Of a stretch of DNA of 64,000 bases, positions 42,606-51,209 are shown piece by piece; position 1 is the first letter of the stretch; each line of letters opens with the position of its first letter. Below the pieces are notes generated by a model. It was not told the DNA's origin, searched no databases, and saw only the letters and a list, made by a program, of their open reading frames with translations. Both the position numbers and the translations under genes were made by a program. The DNA is from Chelonoidis abingdonii (Eukaryota > Chordata > Testudines > Testudinidae), in NCBI RefSeq assembly GCF_003597395.2, contig NC_133770.1, forward strand, positions 7,903,834 through 7,967,833, in the 5' to 3' direction.

Positions 42606-43014
42606 GGCTACCCTGGGTCGCAGGAGTCTCCCAGTCCCGAGCTCCCTGAGGGCCGTCTGCTCGCTCCAGCAGCTGGTGCCTGACTGAGCTCGGAGGGCCC
42701 GCCTTTATAGTTCCGGGTTGGCGCCTGACCCTTTGCAGGGCGGGCTCAGAGCTCTTTAGCTCCACCCAGTCCGGCCTCCGGCTGGGCCCTTCCTCCTCTG
42801 CAGCGGCTGGGAGCCAGGCCGCCTCACTACAGTGCCACAGGACTCTTTATCACTTTTTACAGATCCAGACTAACACGGCTACCCCTCTGATTCTTTATTA
42901 TAGTTTCAACCAATTTGCATGGTAGTGAAGTGAGGCTTATTGGCCTGTAATTGTCAGGATTGCCTCTGGAGCCTTTTTTTAAAGATCAGTGTTACATTAG
43001 TTATCCTCCAGTCA

Positions 43015-43930
43015 CAGGGCTGGCTCTAGGTTTTTGCCGCCCCAAGCAAAAAAAATTTTGGCTGCTCCCCGACCCAGCCCTGGGCTCTTCACCGCACCCA
43101 CACCCCCTGCTGCCCCAGCTCTGGGCTCTCCGCAGAGCCAGACACGCTGGTCTGAGTGGCACGTAGGGAGGCTGGGGGGTTGGAGAAGGGGTAGAGAATT
43201 TGGGGGGGGGGGAGTCAAGGGACAGAGAGCAGGGGGGGTTGGATGGAGTGGAGGATCGGGGGCAGTTAGGGGCAGGGAGAAGGGGAGGTTAGATGGGTCA
43301 GGGGTTGGGGGGGCACTCAGAGGACAGGTAGTGGTTGGATAGGCATGAGAGTCCCAGGGGTTTGTCAGGGGACAGGTAGGGGGTGGGGTCCTAGGGGGGA
43401 AGTTGGGGGGGTCTCAGGAGGAGGCAGTTGGGGACAAAGAGAGGGAGGCATAGATAGGGGGTGGGTCCCAAGGGGCAGTTAGGGGCAGGGGTCCTAGGAG
43501 GGGGAAATCGGGGGACAAAGAGCAGCAGTGCTTAGATAGGGGGTGGGGTCCTGGGGGACAGTTGGGACAGGGGTCCCAGGAGGGGGCAATCAGGGGACAA
43601 GGAGCAGCAGTGCTTAGATAGGGGGTGAGGTGCTGGGGGGCAGTTAGGGGCAGTAGTCCCGGGAGGGGGTGATCAGGGGACAAGGAGCAGCGGTGCTTAG
43701 ATAGGGGGTGCGGTCCTGGGGGGCAGTTGGGGCAGGTATCCCAGGAGGGGGCAATCAGGGGACAAGGAGCAGCAGTGCTTAGATAGGGGGTGGGGTGCTG
43801 GGGGGCAGTTAGGGGCAGTAGTCCCGGGAGGGGGTGATCAGGGGACAAGGAGCAGGAGGGGTTGGATGGTTTGGGGTTTCTGTGGGGGGCAGTCAGAGGG
43901 AGTGGATGGTGGCAGGGTGGGGCTTCCCTC
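43015..43930. mobile_element. hAT-like element with G-rich interior
   Basis: The left end CAGGGCTGGCTCTAGG resembles the hAT terminus at 21048. The right terminus is not recognisable, so the end is approximate. The interior from 43180 is extremely G-rich on the plus strand, the mirror image of the C-rich interior at 35.1-35.6 kb. It truncates the CR1 element on its left. Confidence 0.5.
43365..43860. repeat. 82-bp minisatellite, G-rich
   Basis: The landmark (G)C(A/T)TAGATAGGGGG recurs at 43449, 43531, 43613, 43696 and 43778, period 82-83 bp. Units carry GGGGACAAGGAGCAG and GGGGCAGTT(A/G)GGG; G-runs recur densely enough for G-quadruplexes to be plausible. Confidence 0.9.
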
Positions 43931-44574
43931 TCTGTAGATGTCCTGTTTTTTGAATGTTAAAACGTGGTCTCCCTGCCCTTCGCAGTGCAACTCTCCACTC
44001 ACAGCGCTGCAGCACGAGGTCCCCCTCCTTCCTTTCCAGCGTGCCAAGGGAATGCTGGGAAATGTAGTTCTTTCCCTGCTCCAGGGCAGGCTCTATAGGC
44101 AGGGAGCTAACCAAGGAACTACAACTCCCAGGGCCTCCTGTTGGTTCTCAGCTCCCATGCTGGATCCCTGCCGCCCCTTCAAATGGGAACCTGGAATAGT
44201 GGGTGGGCTGGGGTTCCCGTACCGAGCACTGAGGAAGTGGTACCATCAGGACAGTGTCAGAGAGGACTGCCTGAGACTGTGTTTGTGTGGAAGGACTTTG
44301 GGTAACCCTCAGAAGGGGAAACCACATAGTGACCCATCCGGAGAGCCAAGTCCCAAAGAGAAGGCAGCGGTTCCTGGAGTGAGAGGGGCCTGTGGGGTGA
44401 GAAAGGACATCAGATAGGGACGTTGCCAGCAGAGCTAATTCCCAGGATGGCCAGGAGAATAAGCAACAAATGGTGAGTGCCCCAAGTGACAGGGACAAAT
44501 GTGCACAATGCTACTCTTCGGACCTGAAGGGGTTTCACACTCACTTTGCAGAGGAGAATCTTGAGTAAGAGTAA
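43931..44574. mobile_element. Probable retroelement segment with ZNF143-like motifs
   Basis: It contains GCTCCCATGCTGGATCCCTG and CAAATGGGAACCTGGAATAG, phrasing I associate with turtle LTR elements, but no terminal repeats or target-site duplication were found. It holds the hairpin described below. It has no domain-bearing open frame. Confidence 0.35.
44051..44132. promoter_or_regulatory. Two convergent ZNF143/SBS-like motifs
   Basis: The minus strand at 44051-44069 reads AACTACATTTCCCAGCATT, close to the ZNF143 (STAF) SBS consensus ACTACAATTCCCAGAATGC. The plus strand at 44117-44132 reads AACTACAACTCCCAGG, a partial match. The two face each other as arms of an imperfect hairpin. A third degraded site (ACTACAATTCCCTGG) is at about 56337. 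Confidence 0.5.
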
Positions 44575-45250
44575 TGCGCCACTGTATTTGCCACTGGAAT
44601 ACTGTGTCCAGTTCTGGTGCATGCCCACAATTCAAGAAGAATGTTAATAAATTCAAGAGGGTTCAAAGAACAGTCACATGAATGATGAAAGGACTGGAAA
44701 ATATGTTTTATAATGACAGACTCAAGGAGCTCAATTCATTTAACTTAACAAAGAAAAGGTTAAGCGGTGATTTCATTACAGTTGATAGGTACCTACATGG
44801 GAAACAAACATTTAAAACTGGGCTCTTTGATCTAGAAGAGAAAGTTATAACACCATCCAATATCTGGAAGTTGAAGATCATAGAATATCAGGGATGGGAG
44901 GGACCTCAGGAGGTCATCTAGTCCAACCCCCTGCTCAAAGCAGGACCAATCCCCAAACAGATTTTTGCCCTAGATCCCTAAAAGGCCCCCTCAAGGATTA
45001 AATGCACAACCCTGGGCTTAGCAGGCCAATACTCAAAGCACTGAGCTATCCCTTCCTGTCCAAATGCAGCCTCGAAATAAGGTATACATTTTTAATGGTG
45101 AAAATAATGACCCACTGGAACAATTTACCAAGGCTCATGGTGGATTCTGCATTACTGACAATGTTTAAATCATGAGTGGATGTTTTTTCTAAAAGATCTA
45201 CTCTAGGAATTATTTTGGGGGAAGTTCCCTGGCCTGTGTTATATAGGTAA
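44575..45250 (+). mobile_element. CR1-type LINE, 3' end split by a SINE
   Basis: Reading starts within the ORF2 C-terminal region (GLENMFYNDRLKELNSFNLT, then KRLSGDFITVDRYLHGKQ) and is cut at about 44877. After the SINE it continues with CCACTGGAACAATTTACCAA and AATGTTTAAATCATGAGTGG to the tail near 45245. Same variant subfamily as 955-1377. Confidence 0.88.
44878..45055 (-). mobile_element. Turtle tRNA-derived SINE with CR1-identical tail
   Basis: The 3' end at the left (CATAGAATATCAGGGATGGG, GGTCATCTAGTCCAACCCCC) is the CR1 tail, and the tRNA-like head at the right reads CAAAGCACTGAGCTATCCCT. The tail differs from the three other SINE copies, which end in CAGTTCTAGGAGATAG. Confidence 0.85.
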
Positions 45251-45549
45251 AGGAGAAGCTATTCGTCAACACAAAGCAATTCTACTCAATATTTTAAGAC
45301 AGAAAGAATTGGGACCATCTGTGCCAATCTGAGATCAAGTACAGGACTGTCTTATTGATTTGCTGAAGAACCTCTTCTTCTTAACGTACTGAACGTACTA
45401 AAAAGCTAATTGGAGACAACTGCTTTGCGCTGTTAAAGAGCCACTGTGCTCCACCCCAGAAAAGGCTGCATTTCAAGATACGTGGGTGGGTGTGATTCTG
45501 GCCTGGACTCTATGCACAATTTTAATAACACTTATAACTCTAATGGAGA
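45251..45549. other. Unassigned DNA
   Basis: No recognised repeat terminus or exon. Confidence 0.4.
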
Positions 45550-45736
45550 TGTAACCCAGGCCTGCTTGGTGTCCCCCTCTAGTGGTAGCTATTTCAGCCA
45601 AGGTTGAGGAGCCTGCTACAGCCTTGGCTAAGAGAGATACACCTTTTAGCTCAGGCAGTAGAGTCTCATGCAGTAACCCTCCAGAGATCCCAGGTTTGAT
45701 CCCAGTCACTGATGACTGGGGTCTACCGGCATTACA
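45550..45736 (+). mobile_element. Solo LTR of the 187-191 bp family, plus orientation
   Basis: Starts TGTAACCCAGG and ends ATTACA, 187 bp. It contains CTGCTACAGCCTTGGCTAAG and an A-box-like TAGCTCAGGCAGTAGAG (45647-45663) with a B-box-like GGTTTGATCCC (45693-45703) 46 bases later, close to tRNA spacing. Flanks GAGA and CAGA agree at 3 of 4. Confidence 0.6.
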
Positions 45737-46681
45737 CAGAGCATAAGCTGCGCATGAAGCCTTGTGTAGTCTGTCAGCACTGGGCTGAATTTCACCTGTG
45801 CAGGACAGCTGTCCATCTGTCAGTAAAACACCCCTTGGGAGCACTAAATTCATCTGCAGTGTTGGAATAACTCAGTCTTTGGCATAATTCACATGGATAA
45901 GCTCTGAAGGTGGTTGCAGGCGAGGGGCAGCTCACGCCAGAAAGGATGTCAGGTGATTGATTGCCAGCATGTTACAAGTCAAGGCAAACCCAATGTTCCT
46001 TCGATGTCCAAACATCACCGAGATTTCAATTTCAGCATGAAGGAGAAGTTCTCAGACACCATCCATCAGGGAGTTAAACCATTTGGTAATGTCACGCCTC
46101 CAACCATGTGAAATGTACGTCAGCGTGGGAGGCTAACGGAGCGAGGCAGCTCGGCCTCTGGAATGTGTACGTCTTGTAAATATTAGCATTACACTGCATG
46201 AAAACTCAGCAGGCGTAAGGTTCTGAGTCAGGCTTGTGCTTTGTTTTCATCACTTGCAAGCCCATTGCCTGCATGTGTGTGTGCAGGTGCGTGTCCCAGG
46301 CATATATCAGGCACAACACTACGTGTAACACAGTAGATGTCAGGACTCAAAAGCAGGTAGACTAATGGACAGTTGTGTGAGATTGTCACTGGCTCCATCC
46401 AATTTAAGGCAGGGATATGATCTCTTCTAAAAAAGAAATGTAGCCCCGGAACTTTGACCTTTTGACGGAGCGTTTAGCCAGTGCCCTCTGGATGGGGGTA
46501 GATTTGATGATGGCATACATATTAACTGACAGAGAGAAGAGGCCAGATGCTGATTCCACTTTCACTAGTGTAAATCCATTATAACACTACAGAGATTGGA
46601 CCGGATGGGTCACAGTTCTGACCCCTCCAAGGCAGAATCTTTGGTCTGTGAGTCCCTCCTGATTTACAGTGGCATAAGCAA
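45737..46681. other. Single-copy DNA; 45890-46310 candidate conserved block
   Basis: No repeat signature from about 45890 to 46310; AAATGTACGTCAGCG, TGTGTACGTCTTG and TGTAAATATTAGCATT are notable short motifs. At 46545-46600 a hairpin-family trace is seen. No exon. Confidence 0.3.
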
Positions 46682-46969
46682 ATCATAGAATCATAGACTA
46701 TCAGGGTTGGAAGGGACCTCAGGAGGTATCTAGTCCAACCCCCTGCTCAAAGCAGGACCAACACCAACTAAATCATCCCAGCCAGGGCTTTGTCAAGCCA
46801 GGCCTTAAAAACCTCTAAGGATGGAGATTCCACTACCTCCGTAGGTAACCCATTCCAGTGCTTCACCACCATCCTAGTGAAAAAGTGTTTCCTAATATCG
46901 AACCTAAACCTCCCCCACTGCAACTTGAGACCATTGCGCCTTGTTCGGTCATCTGCTACCACTGAGAAT
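46682..46969 (-). mobile_element. CR1-type LINE, 3' end
   Basis: The tail at the left (TCATAGAATCATAGACTATC) is followed on the minus strand by the ORF2 C-terminus, [16 protein letters not shown] through [20 protein letters not shown] and the stop. Closest relative in the window is 32066-32417. Confidence 0.92.
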
Positions 46970-47587
46970 AACCAAATTCTGTAGTGAAGTTACAATGCCC
47001 CAGGTATGGAGTAACCTGCTGGAGCTCATCACTAGAAATACTCCAAATTTGCACTGGCATAACTCAGAACAAAATTGGAGCCCAGGTTTAGGGAGGGTGG
47101 GAAGAATGTATTTGTGCCTCAGAATTTTACCTCCTTAGCTCCGTATATGGGGTTTTGGGTGACATCTGTTTTGAAGGGACCTATGTCAGGCTGAACTTAT
47201 TTGAAAATGACCTATTTTGGGTCGGTTCTTTTTAGAAGGGAACTTGCCATAGTTGGTCTGGCCCATTAAGAGGAATTGGGCTCAGTTTCACATGGGATGT
47301 AGCAACTATCCCCCAGCTGATCCTGACTGAGTGGTTTAATTGCAATTATTGGACACAGATGGGAAAGGGTCAGGAAGGCCTATGGCGAGACGAGGCTCAG
47401 TTGGGAAGAGAGAGACCCAGGAGACAGAGTTCTCTCTCTTGGGAAAAGACCTGCTCAGACTCAGTGAAAGCAGAATTAAGGAAAGCTTGAGTGGAGGGGG
47501 AGTGAGCCTCAAAATAGAAACATTAACTGAGAACCAAAGCAGAGGGGAAACTTTAGAGGGACAAAAGGCAAGGACAAAATATCTTGG
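46970..47587. other. Unassigned DNA, no gene seen
   Basis: A 143-codon open frame begins at 47340 but runs into the CR1 tail at 47588 and has no domain, so it is not called. Confidence 0.4.
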
Positions 47588-47669
47588 GGTCTGGTCCTGC
47601 TTTGAGCAAGGGATTGGACTAGATGACCTCCTGAGGTCCCTTCCAACCCTGATATTCTATGATTCTATG
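47588..47669 (+). mobile_element. CR1 tail, minimal insertion
   Basis: Only the last ~80 bases are present (TGGTCCTGCTTTGAGCAAGG to TATTCTATGATTCTATGA). AAGGCAAG occurs just upstream (47565-47572) and immediately after (47670-47677), consistent with a target-site duplication and extreme 5' truncation. Confidence 0.85.
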
Positions 47670-47677
47670 AAGGCAAG

Positions 47678-48099
47678 AGGGACAAATTGGGCAGAAGTGG
47701 TTTTAGTTTGTATCTTCATGTGGGTTTTGCTAGGGGAATCCAGGAGGGCACCTTGCAAGGCCCTGCCCTGAAAGAAGAGTGAACACTGAGAGGCCATGGA
47801 GCTTGCTATGAATCAGGTACACACTGGGCCTACGACGGGGTGGTAGGAAAGGCTTGCAGACGTCTGAGGCAGGAAGAAGCAGGGGGTGGGTCTGACAGAT
47901 GGTTCTTGCCTGCTTACTACAAGGTCTCTGGGCTGGCGCCCAGTGGAGAGGGAGGGCCAGGGTTCCCCTACCTGCCCTGCTCATGAGTTTCATGTTGCAG
48001 CTTTTGGCTCATTCAAATCTGAAACTCAGAAGAAATAAATTCAGGGATGGGGAGGTGAAAAGACAAAACCTGAAACCAAAGAAAATATTTGCAGAGGGT
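47678..48099. other. Unassigned DNA, no gene seen
   Basis: No recognised repeat or exon. Confidence 0.4.
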
Positions 48100-48215
48100 A
48101 TTATTATTATTTGTTATTTGCCTCAGCTTAGGTCAGAGCCCCACTGTGCTAAGCTATATAGTAAGAGACAGTTCCTGACCCAAAGACAGACTGAGTGGGA
48201 AATCTCTGCAAACTG
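48100..48215 (-). mobile_element. CORE-SINE tail fragment
   Basis: TATTATTATTATTTGTTATT, GTCAGAGCCCCACTGTGCTA and AGAGACAGTTCCTGACCCAA are minus-strand tail phrases. Confidence 0.75.
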
Positions 48216-48264
48216 AAACCGTGAGTTTCACCCAACTATAAATATTAATTTCAAATCTTCAGCA

Positions 48265-48342
48265 TTAGGGACTGATCCAAAGCTCACCAAAGTCAGTGGG
48301 AGTCTTTCTGCTGAGGTCAGTCAGTTTCGGATCAGGCCTTGG
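48265..48342. repeat. Hairpin (foldback) repeat
   Basis: ACTGATCCAAAGCTCACCAA pairs imperfectly with CAGTCAGTTTCGGATCAGG; the centre holds GTCAGTGGGAGTCTTTC. Confidence 0.6.
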
Positions 48343-48814
48343 AAGCAGCTGAGAGCTGAGAGCTGCACTGACCCAAAGATGAACGTCACGCTCTGGCTGA
48401 AACACATGCGCTTACCTACGACTGCCTGCTCTCTCGTTGCTACATTCCTTTGCTCAGCCCTGGTTCTACTACACTGAGTGCTGGCCACTGGGATGGCACG
48501 CAAGGCTAAGCAGAGGGTGGGGTTTTTTGAGCTGCCATAGTCCACTGCCTGAGATAGTTTAACCTTTGAGAGCCCTGTCTCGTGCTTCAAAATTCATAGC
48601 CGTTGAATCACACCGATGACCTCAGTTTTAGCGCCAACCTAGCAAGACCTAACTGCAATGGAATTCCCCTGCTGAGGAAGGGAAATACTGGAGGGCCCAC
48701 ATTTTTCATAGCCTGTAACTACGTCACTTCAGGGCTGCTAGTCAAGAAAACTTGATGCAGCGGTCTCTAGTGTCCTACAGCCCGTGAATGTCTTTGCTTT
48801 TGGATTTCTACTGT
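48343..48814. other. Unassigned DNA, no gene seen
   Basis: No recognised repeat or exon. Confidence 0.4.
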
Positions 48815-48904
48815 TATTATTAATATCAATAATAACACTTGGCATGTATATGGCACTTTTCACCTGCCGGTCCCAAAGTGCCTTGCAGACATGAGAAAGA
48901 CAAG
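48815..48904 (-). mobile_element. CORE-SINE tail fragment
   Basis: AATAACACTTGGCATGTATA, GGCACTTTTCACCTGC and CCAAAGTGCCTTGCAGACAT are minus-strand tail phrases. Confidence 0.65.
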
Positions 48905-49110
48905 TCGAGTGAGGTAATATCTCTGATTGAACCAACTTCTGTTGGTGAGAGAGATGAACTTTCAAGCTCCTGAGGAAGAGCACTGGGTAAGCTCAAAAGT
49001 TGGTCTCTCTCACCAACAGAAGCTGGTCCAATGAGAGCTATGACCTCATCTATCTTGTCATTCTAATATCCTGGGATGGACATGGCTACCACAACACTGC
49101 ATACAACAAT
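48905..49110. mobile_element. Foldback retroelement end, possibly Penelope-like
   Basis: The arm CCAACTTCTGTTGGTGAGAG (from 48933) is inverse to CTCTCACCAACAGAAGCTGG (49007-49026); pairing extends for about 38 bases with a few mismatches. The loop side carries CTGAGGA (48970-48976), a GAGC/GCTC stem and AAAA, which recalls a hammerhead core (CTGANGA, stem II, GAAA) but lacks a convincing stem III. The right end (ATATCCTGGGATGGACATGG) is a common end phrase of this repeat in turtles. Assignment to Penelope-like elements is inference. Confidence 0.5.
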
Positions 49111-49264
49111 TGCAGACATTCATTTATTAGGCAAATACAGAAAAAAATTGTCTCTCTATGTATATCTGCGTCTATCTATGTTATGCCATGATTTTAAGCA
49201 AGAATTGTGTGCCCAGTGGATGGTAGAGGTGGGTTTCAGGAGGGATTTACATGCTAAATTGGAC

Positions 49265-49410
49265 AAGACACAACTTTTCTGCCTCGGTTTCCCCATTGGT
49301 ATAAAGGAGTTAGTAATACTTACCTATCTATTTCACACAGCATTGTGAAGATAAATTGGTTATTACTTCTTAGTCACTTTGAAAATGAAAGGAAATATAT
49401 AAAAGTGAAG
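49265..49410 (+). mobile_element. CORE-SINE / MIR-like element, tail half
   Basis: CTGCCTCGGTTTCCCCATTG, TAAAGGAGTTAGTAATACTT, CATTGTGAAGATAAATTGGT and AGTCACTTTGAAAATGAAAG. Confidence 0.8.
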
Positions 49411-49497
49411 CATGTTTAAGCATTTATTATAACTGTATAAGCTCTACATGAGGGTGTAAAGTGCTCAGATACAATGTTGATAAGTACAGTATAAAGG

Positions 49498-49567
49498 CTG
49501 TGATCCAAAGCCCATTCAAGTTAATGGAAACATTCCTATTGACTTCAGTGGGATTTGAATTGGGCCC
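49498..49567. repeat. Hairpin (foldback) repeat
   Basis: GATCCAAAGCCCATTCAAGT with GACTTCAGTGGGATTTGAAT; same family as 62052-62113 but more decayed. Confidence 0.65.
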
Positions 49568-50657
49568 CAAATGACTAGATATGTAGTTTTGGTAATGCTG
49601 ACCCTTCTTCCATCACCAGTGCAACTTCTCTACTGAGCAATAACAGAATTCCAGGGTTTTGCAGGTCGGCTTCTGAGTGGAGGAGAAATCAGTAATGGGC
49701 AGTAACATATTTTATTTATATATACACTAGTCCTAGAACAGAGGTGGTTGCCAACAGCATGCAGGGCAATCTCTTCTTCCTGGAATCTTAGCCCAACAAC
49801 AACGCCTAGTTCCCAAGATGCAACTCTGCTCAAGAATGGGCTCCACCCAAGGCACAGAGCAAACTCCACTTGCTCACACATTTCTTTCTTCAAGGACCAC
49901 TGCCTCTAGGGAGAATCTTGCATAACAAAAACTAACAACTAGCAGCATGTCCTCCCTAAACTGAACATTTGCTTGTGCACTAAGAAAAAGAACTTAGAAG
50001 ACTATGTGGTACATCACCACCTGGTGGCGCCTGCCATAACAATAGTATGACCTTTGCTCCAGTTTCATTTGGTATGAATCACCTTCCAACTGCCTGGAAG
50101 CTGGGAGGAGTTGATGAGAAAGCCAAAGGTACAGTACCCTTAGCCAGCGGCTCTTGGGACGAGTATCTGTAACACATGGAGAGGGAACATCTGATAACTT
50201 CATTTCTTAGCTTCCATCTCTTGGTAACTGAGCATTTTTGTAGCTCTCTTTTATTCATCTGGGTCTGCTCTATATTCCAGGTGTGTGTACTTTGTCCTTT
50301 GTAAAATTAATAGTCTGAGCTGGCAGCCACGCTTGCCAATTTGTCCTACTTTTCTCGACAAGGACAGTCATTAACGGATCCATGCTGAATGACTGGAATG
50401 TTAAGCGAGGCACGTGAATGCCTCTTAGCCATGCACTTTCCATGGGTATACTTCAGCTCCAGCCAGATAGGCATAGAAAGTGTTTCTATTATTTCCATCA
50501 CTGTGACCACTAGCTTAGCGCCTGATCCAGCTCTGCTAAAGTGCATAGAATGACTCCCATTGACTTAATTTGGAGCTAGGTCAATCCTCTAGAGCCTAAA
50601 ATGCCCCTCATTCATTAGCATGTAAAAGTTCCCCCTCCAATGGGATATTTTTTGACT
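49568..50657. other. Unassigned DNA, no gene seen
   Basis: No recognised transposon, RNA gene or exon; open frames are below 90 codons and lack domains. A hairpin-family trace lies near 50520-50580. Confidence 0.4.
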
Positions 50658-51178
50658 CTCAGGGTCTGTCTACACTGTAATGTAAGCCCAGGGTTAATAG
50701 AACTCAAGTTAGCAGACCCTGAGTTTGCTAACCTAGGACTTGAGCGTCTGCACTCATTTGTAACCCCAGGTTAACAATTGTTGAGTCCCAGCTTGTGGCT
50801 CCAGCATCCACATTGCATTATGCTGGCCTGAGTCCATCTGCCCACATCCCAGACTTCCTAGCACTCTCCTAAAATGTGGCTGCTTTAGCCTTTTGTTTGC
50901 AGTGCAGTGTGGGAAAACTTGACTGTCCACCAAACTGTCCAGAAGACAAAGAAAGTCGGCCATGCAAAGATACAGTTGGGCTATGTCTACACTGCAAAGC
51001 AACAGGGCTCGAATCCTGGGTCCCAGCTTGACTCAGACTTGGACCCTCCACCCCACAGGGTCCTGGCATCCAGAGTCTGAGCCCAGGGTTAGTGCAATGT
51101 GTACACAGAAGGGAGAGTTATCCTCGAGCCTGAGTTTGAACCCCAGACTTACACTTTAGTGTAAACGTACCCCCTGAG
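50658..51178. mobile_element. TIR transposon, CAGGGTCTGTCTACACTG family, copy 2
   Basis: Ends CTCAGGGTCTGTCTACACTG and GTGTAAACGTACCCCCTGAG are inverse. GCAGTGCAGTGTGGGAAAAC and GACAAAGAAAGTCGGCCATG match copy 1 at 37.2 kb. As in copy 1, a second terminus-like GTCTACACTGCAAAGCAA lies inside (about 50985). Interior is non-coding. Confidence 0.8.
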
Positions 51179-51209
51179 ACCAGAAGGAATAAAAGGGCAG
51201 AAAAAATAA

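Larger units (their letters stand above)
41870..42831 (-). mobile_element. LTR-type element (962 bp) in the hammerhead unit
   Basis: It begins TGTAAAGG and ends CTACA (TG...CA ends) and is flanked by ATGCC (41865-41869) and GTGCC (42832-42836), a 5-bp duplication with one change. On the minus strand it starts TGTAGTGAGGCGGCC and has ACTATAAAGG (TATA-like, about 42700). The phrase AGGCGGCCTGGC recurs, with one change, near its far end (41915-41940). No gag or pol genes. It is a solo LTR or a compact non-autonomous element. Confidence 0.65.
41799..42890 (+). mobile_element. Hammerhead-type unit, split by an LTR element
   Basis: The two parts 41799-41869 and 42833-42890 make a unit of about 130 bp inserted into CR1. 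The left part has a core box CCAACGA (41804-41810, needs CTGATGA), stem II GTGCGT/ACCCAC with one mismatch, GAGA (41828-41831, needs GAAA), then GC-TCAT-GC-TC. The right part ends CAGACTAACACGGCTACCCC. Same family as 2765-2855 and also inactive. Confidence 0.65.
40541..43014 (-). mobile_element. CR1-type LINE split by nested insertions
   Basis: Element sequence occupies 40541-41798 and resumes at 42891-43014. The break carries TTCTTTA on both sides (41792-41798 and 42891-42897), a target-site duplication. The 3' end lies near 40541. The upper piece (TTGCATGGTAGTGAAGTGAG, GATTGCCTCTGGAGCC) is the upstream part of the reverse transcriptase region. The hAT-like element starting at 43015 truncates it. 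Confidence 0.9.

Noticed and set aside
42232..42765. Host gene coding for a 177-residue repeat protein
   Set aside because: It lies entirely within an LTR-type insertion with its own target-site duplication and owes its length to a 36-bp tandem repeat.
43034..43342. Arg/Gly-rich and Pro-rich open frames in G/C-rich tracts (also 35.0-35.5 kb)
   Set aside because: Long frames arise on both strands simply because stop codons are rare in G- or C-only sequence.
47340..47771. 143-codon open frame
   Set aside because: It reads straight through a CR1 tail insertion, so it cannot be a conserved gene product.
48668..48692. CTGAGGA with GGGAAA nearby
   Set aside because: Only two or three bases separate the boxes, too short for a stem II.
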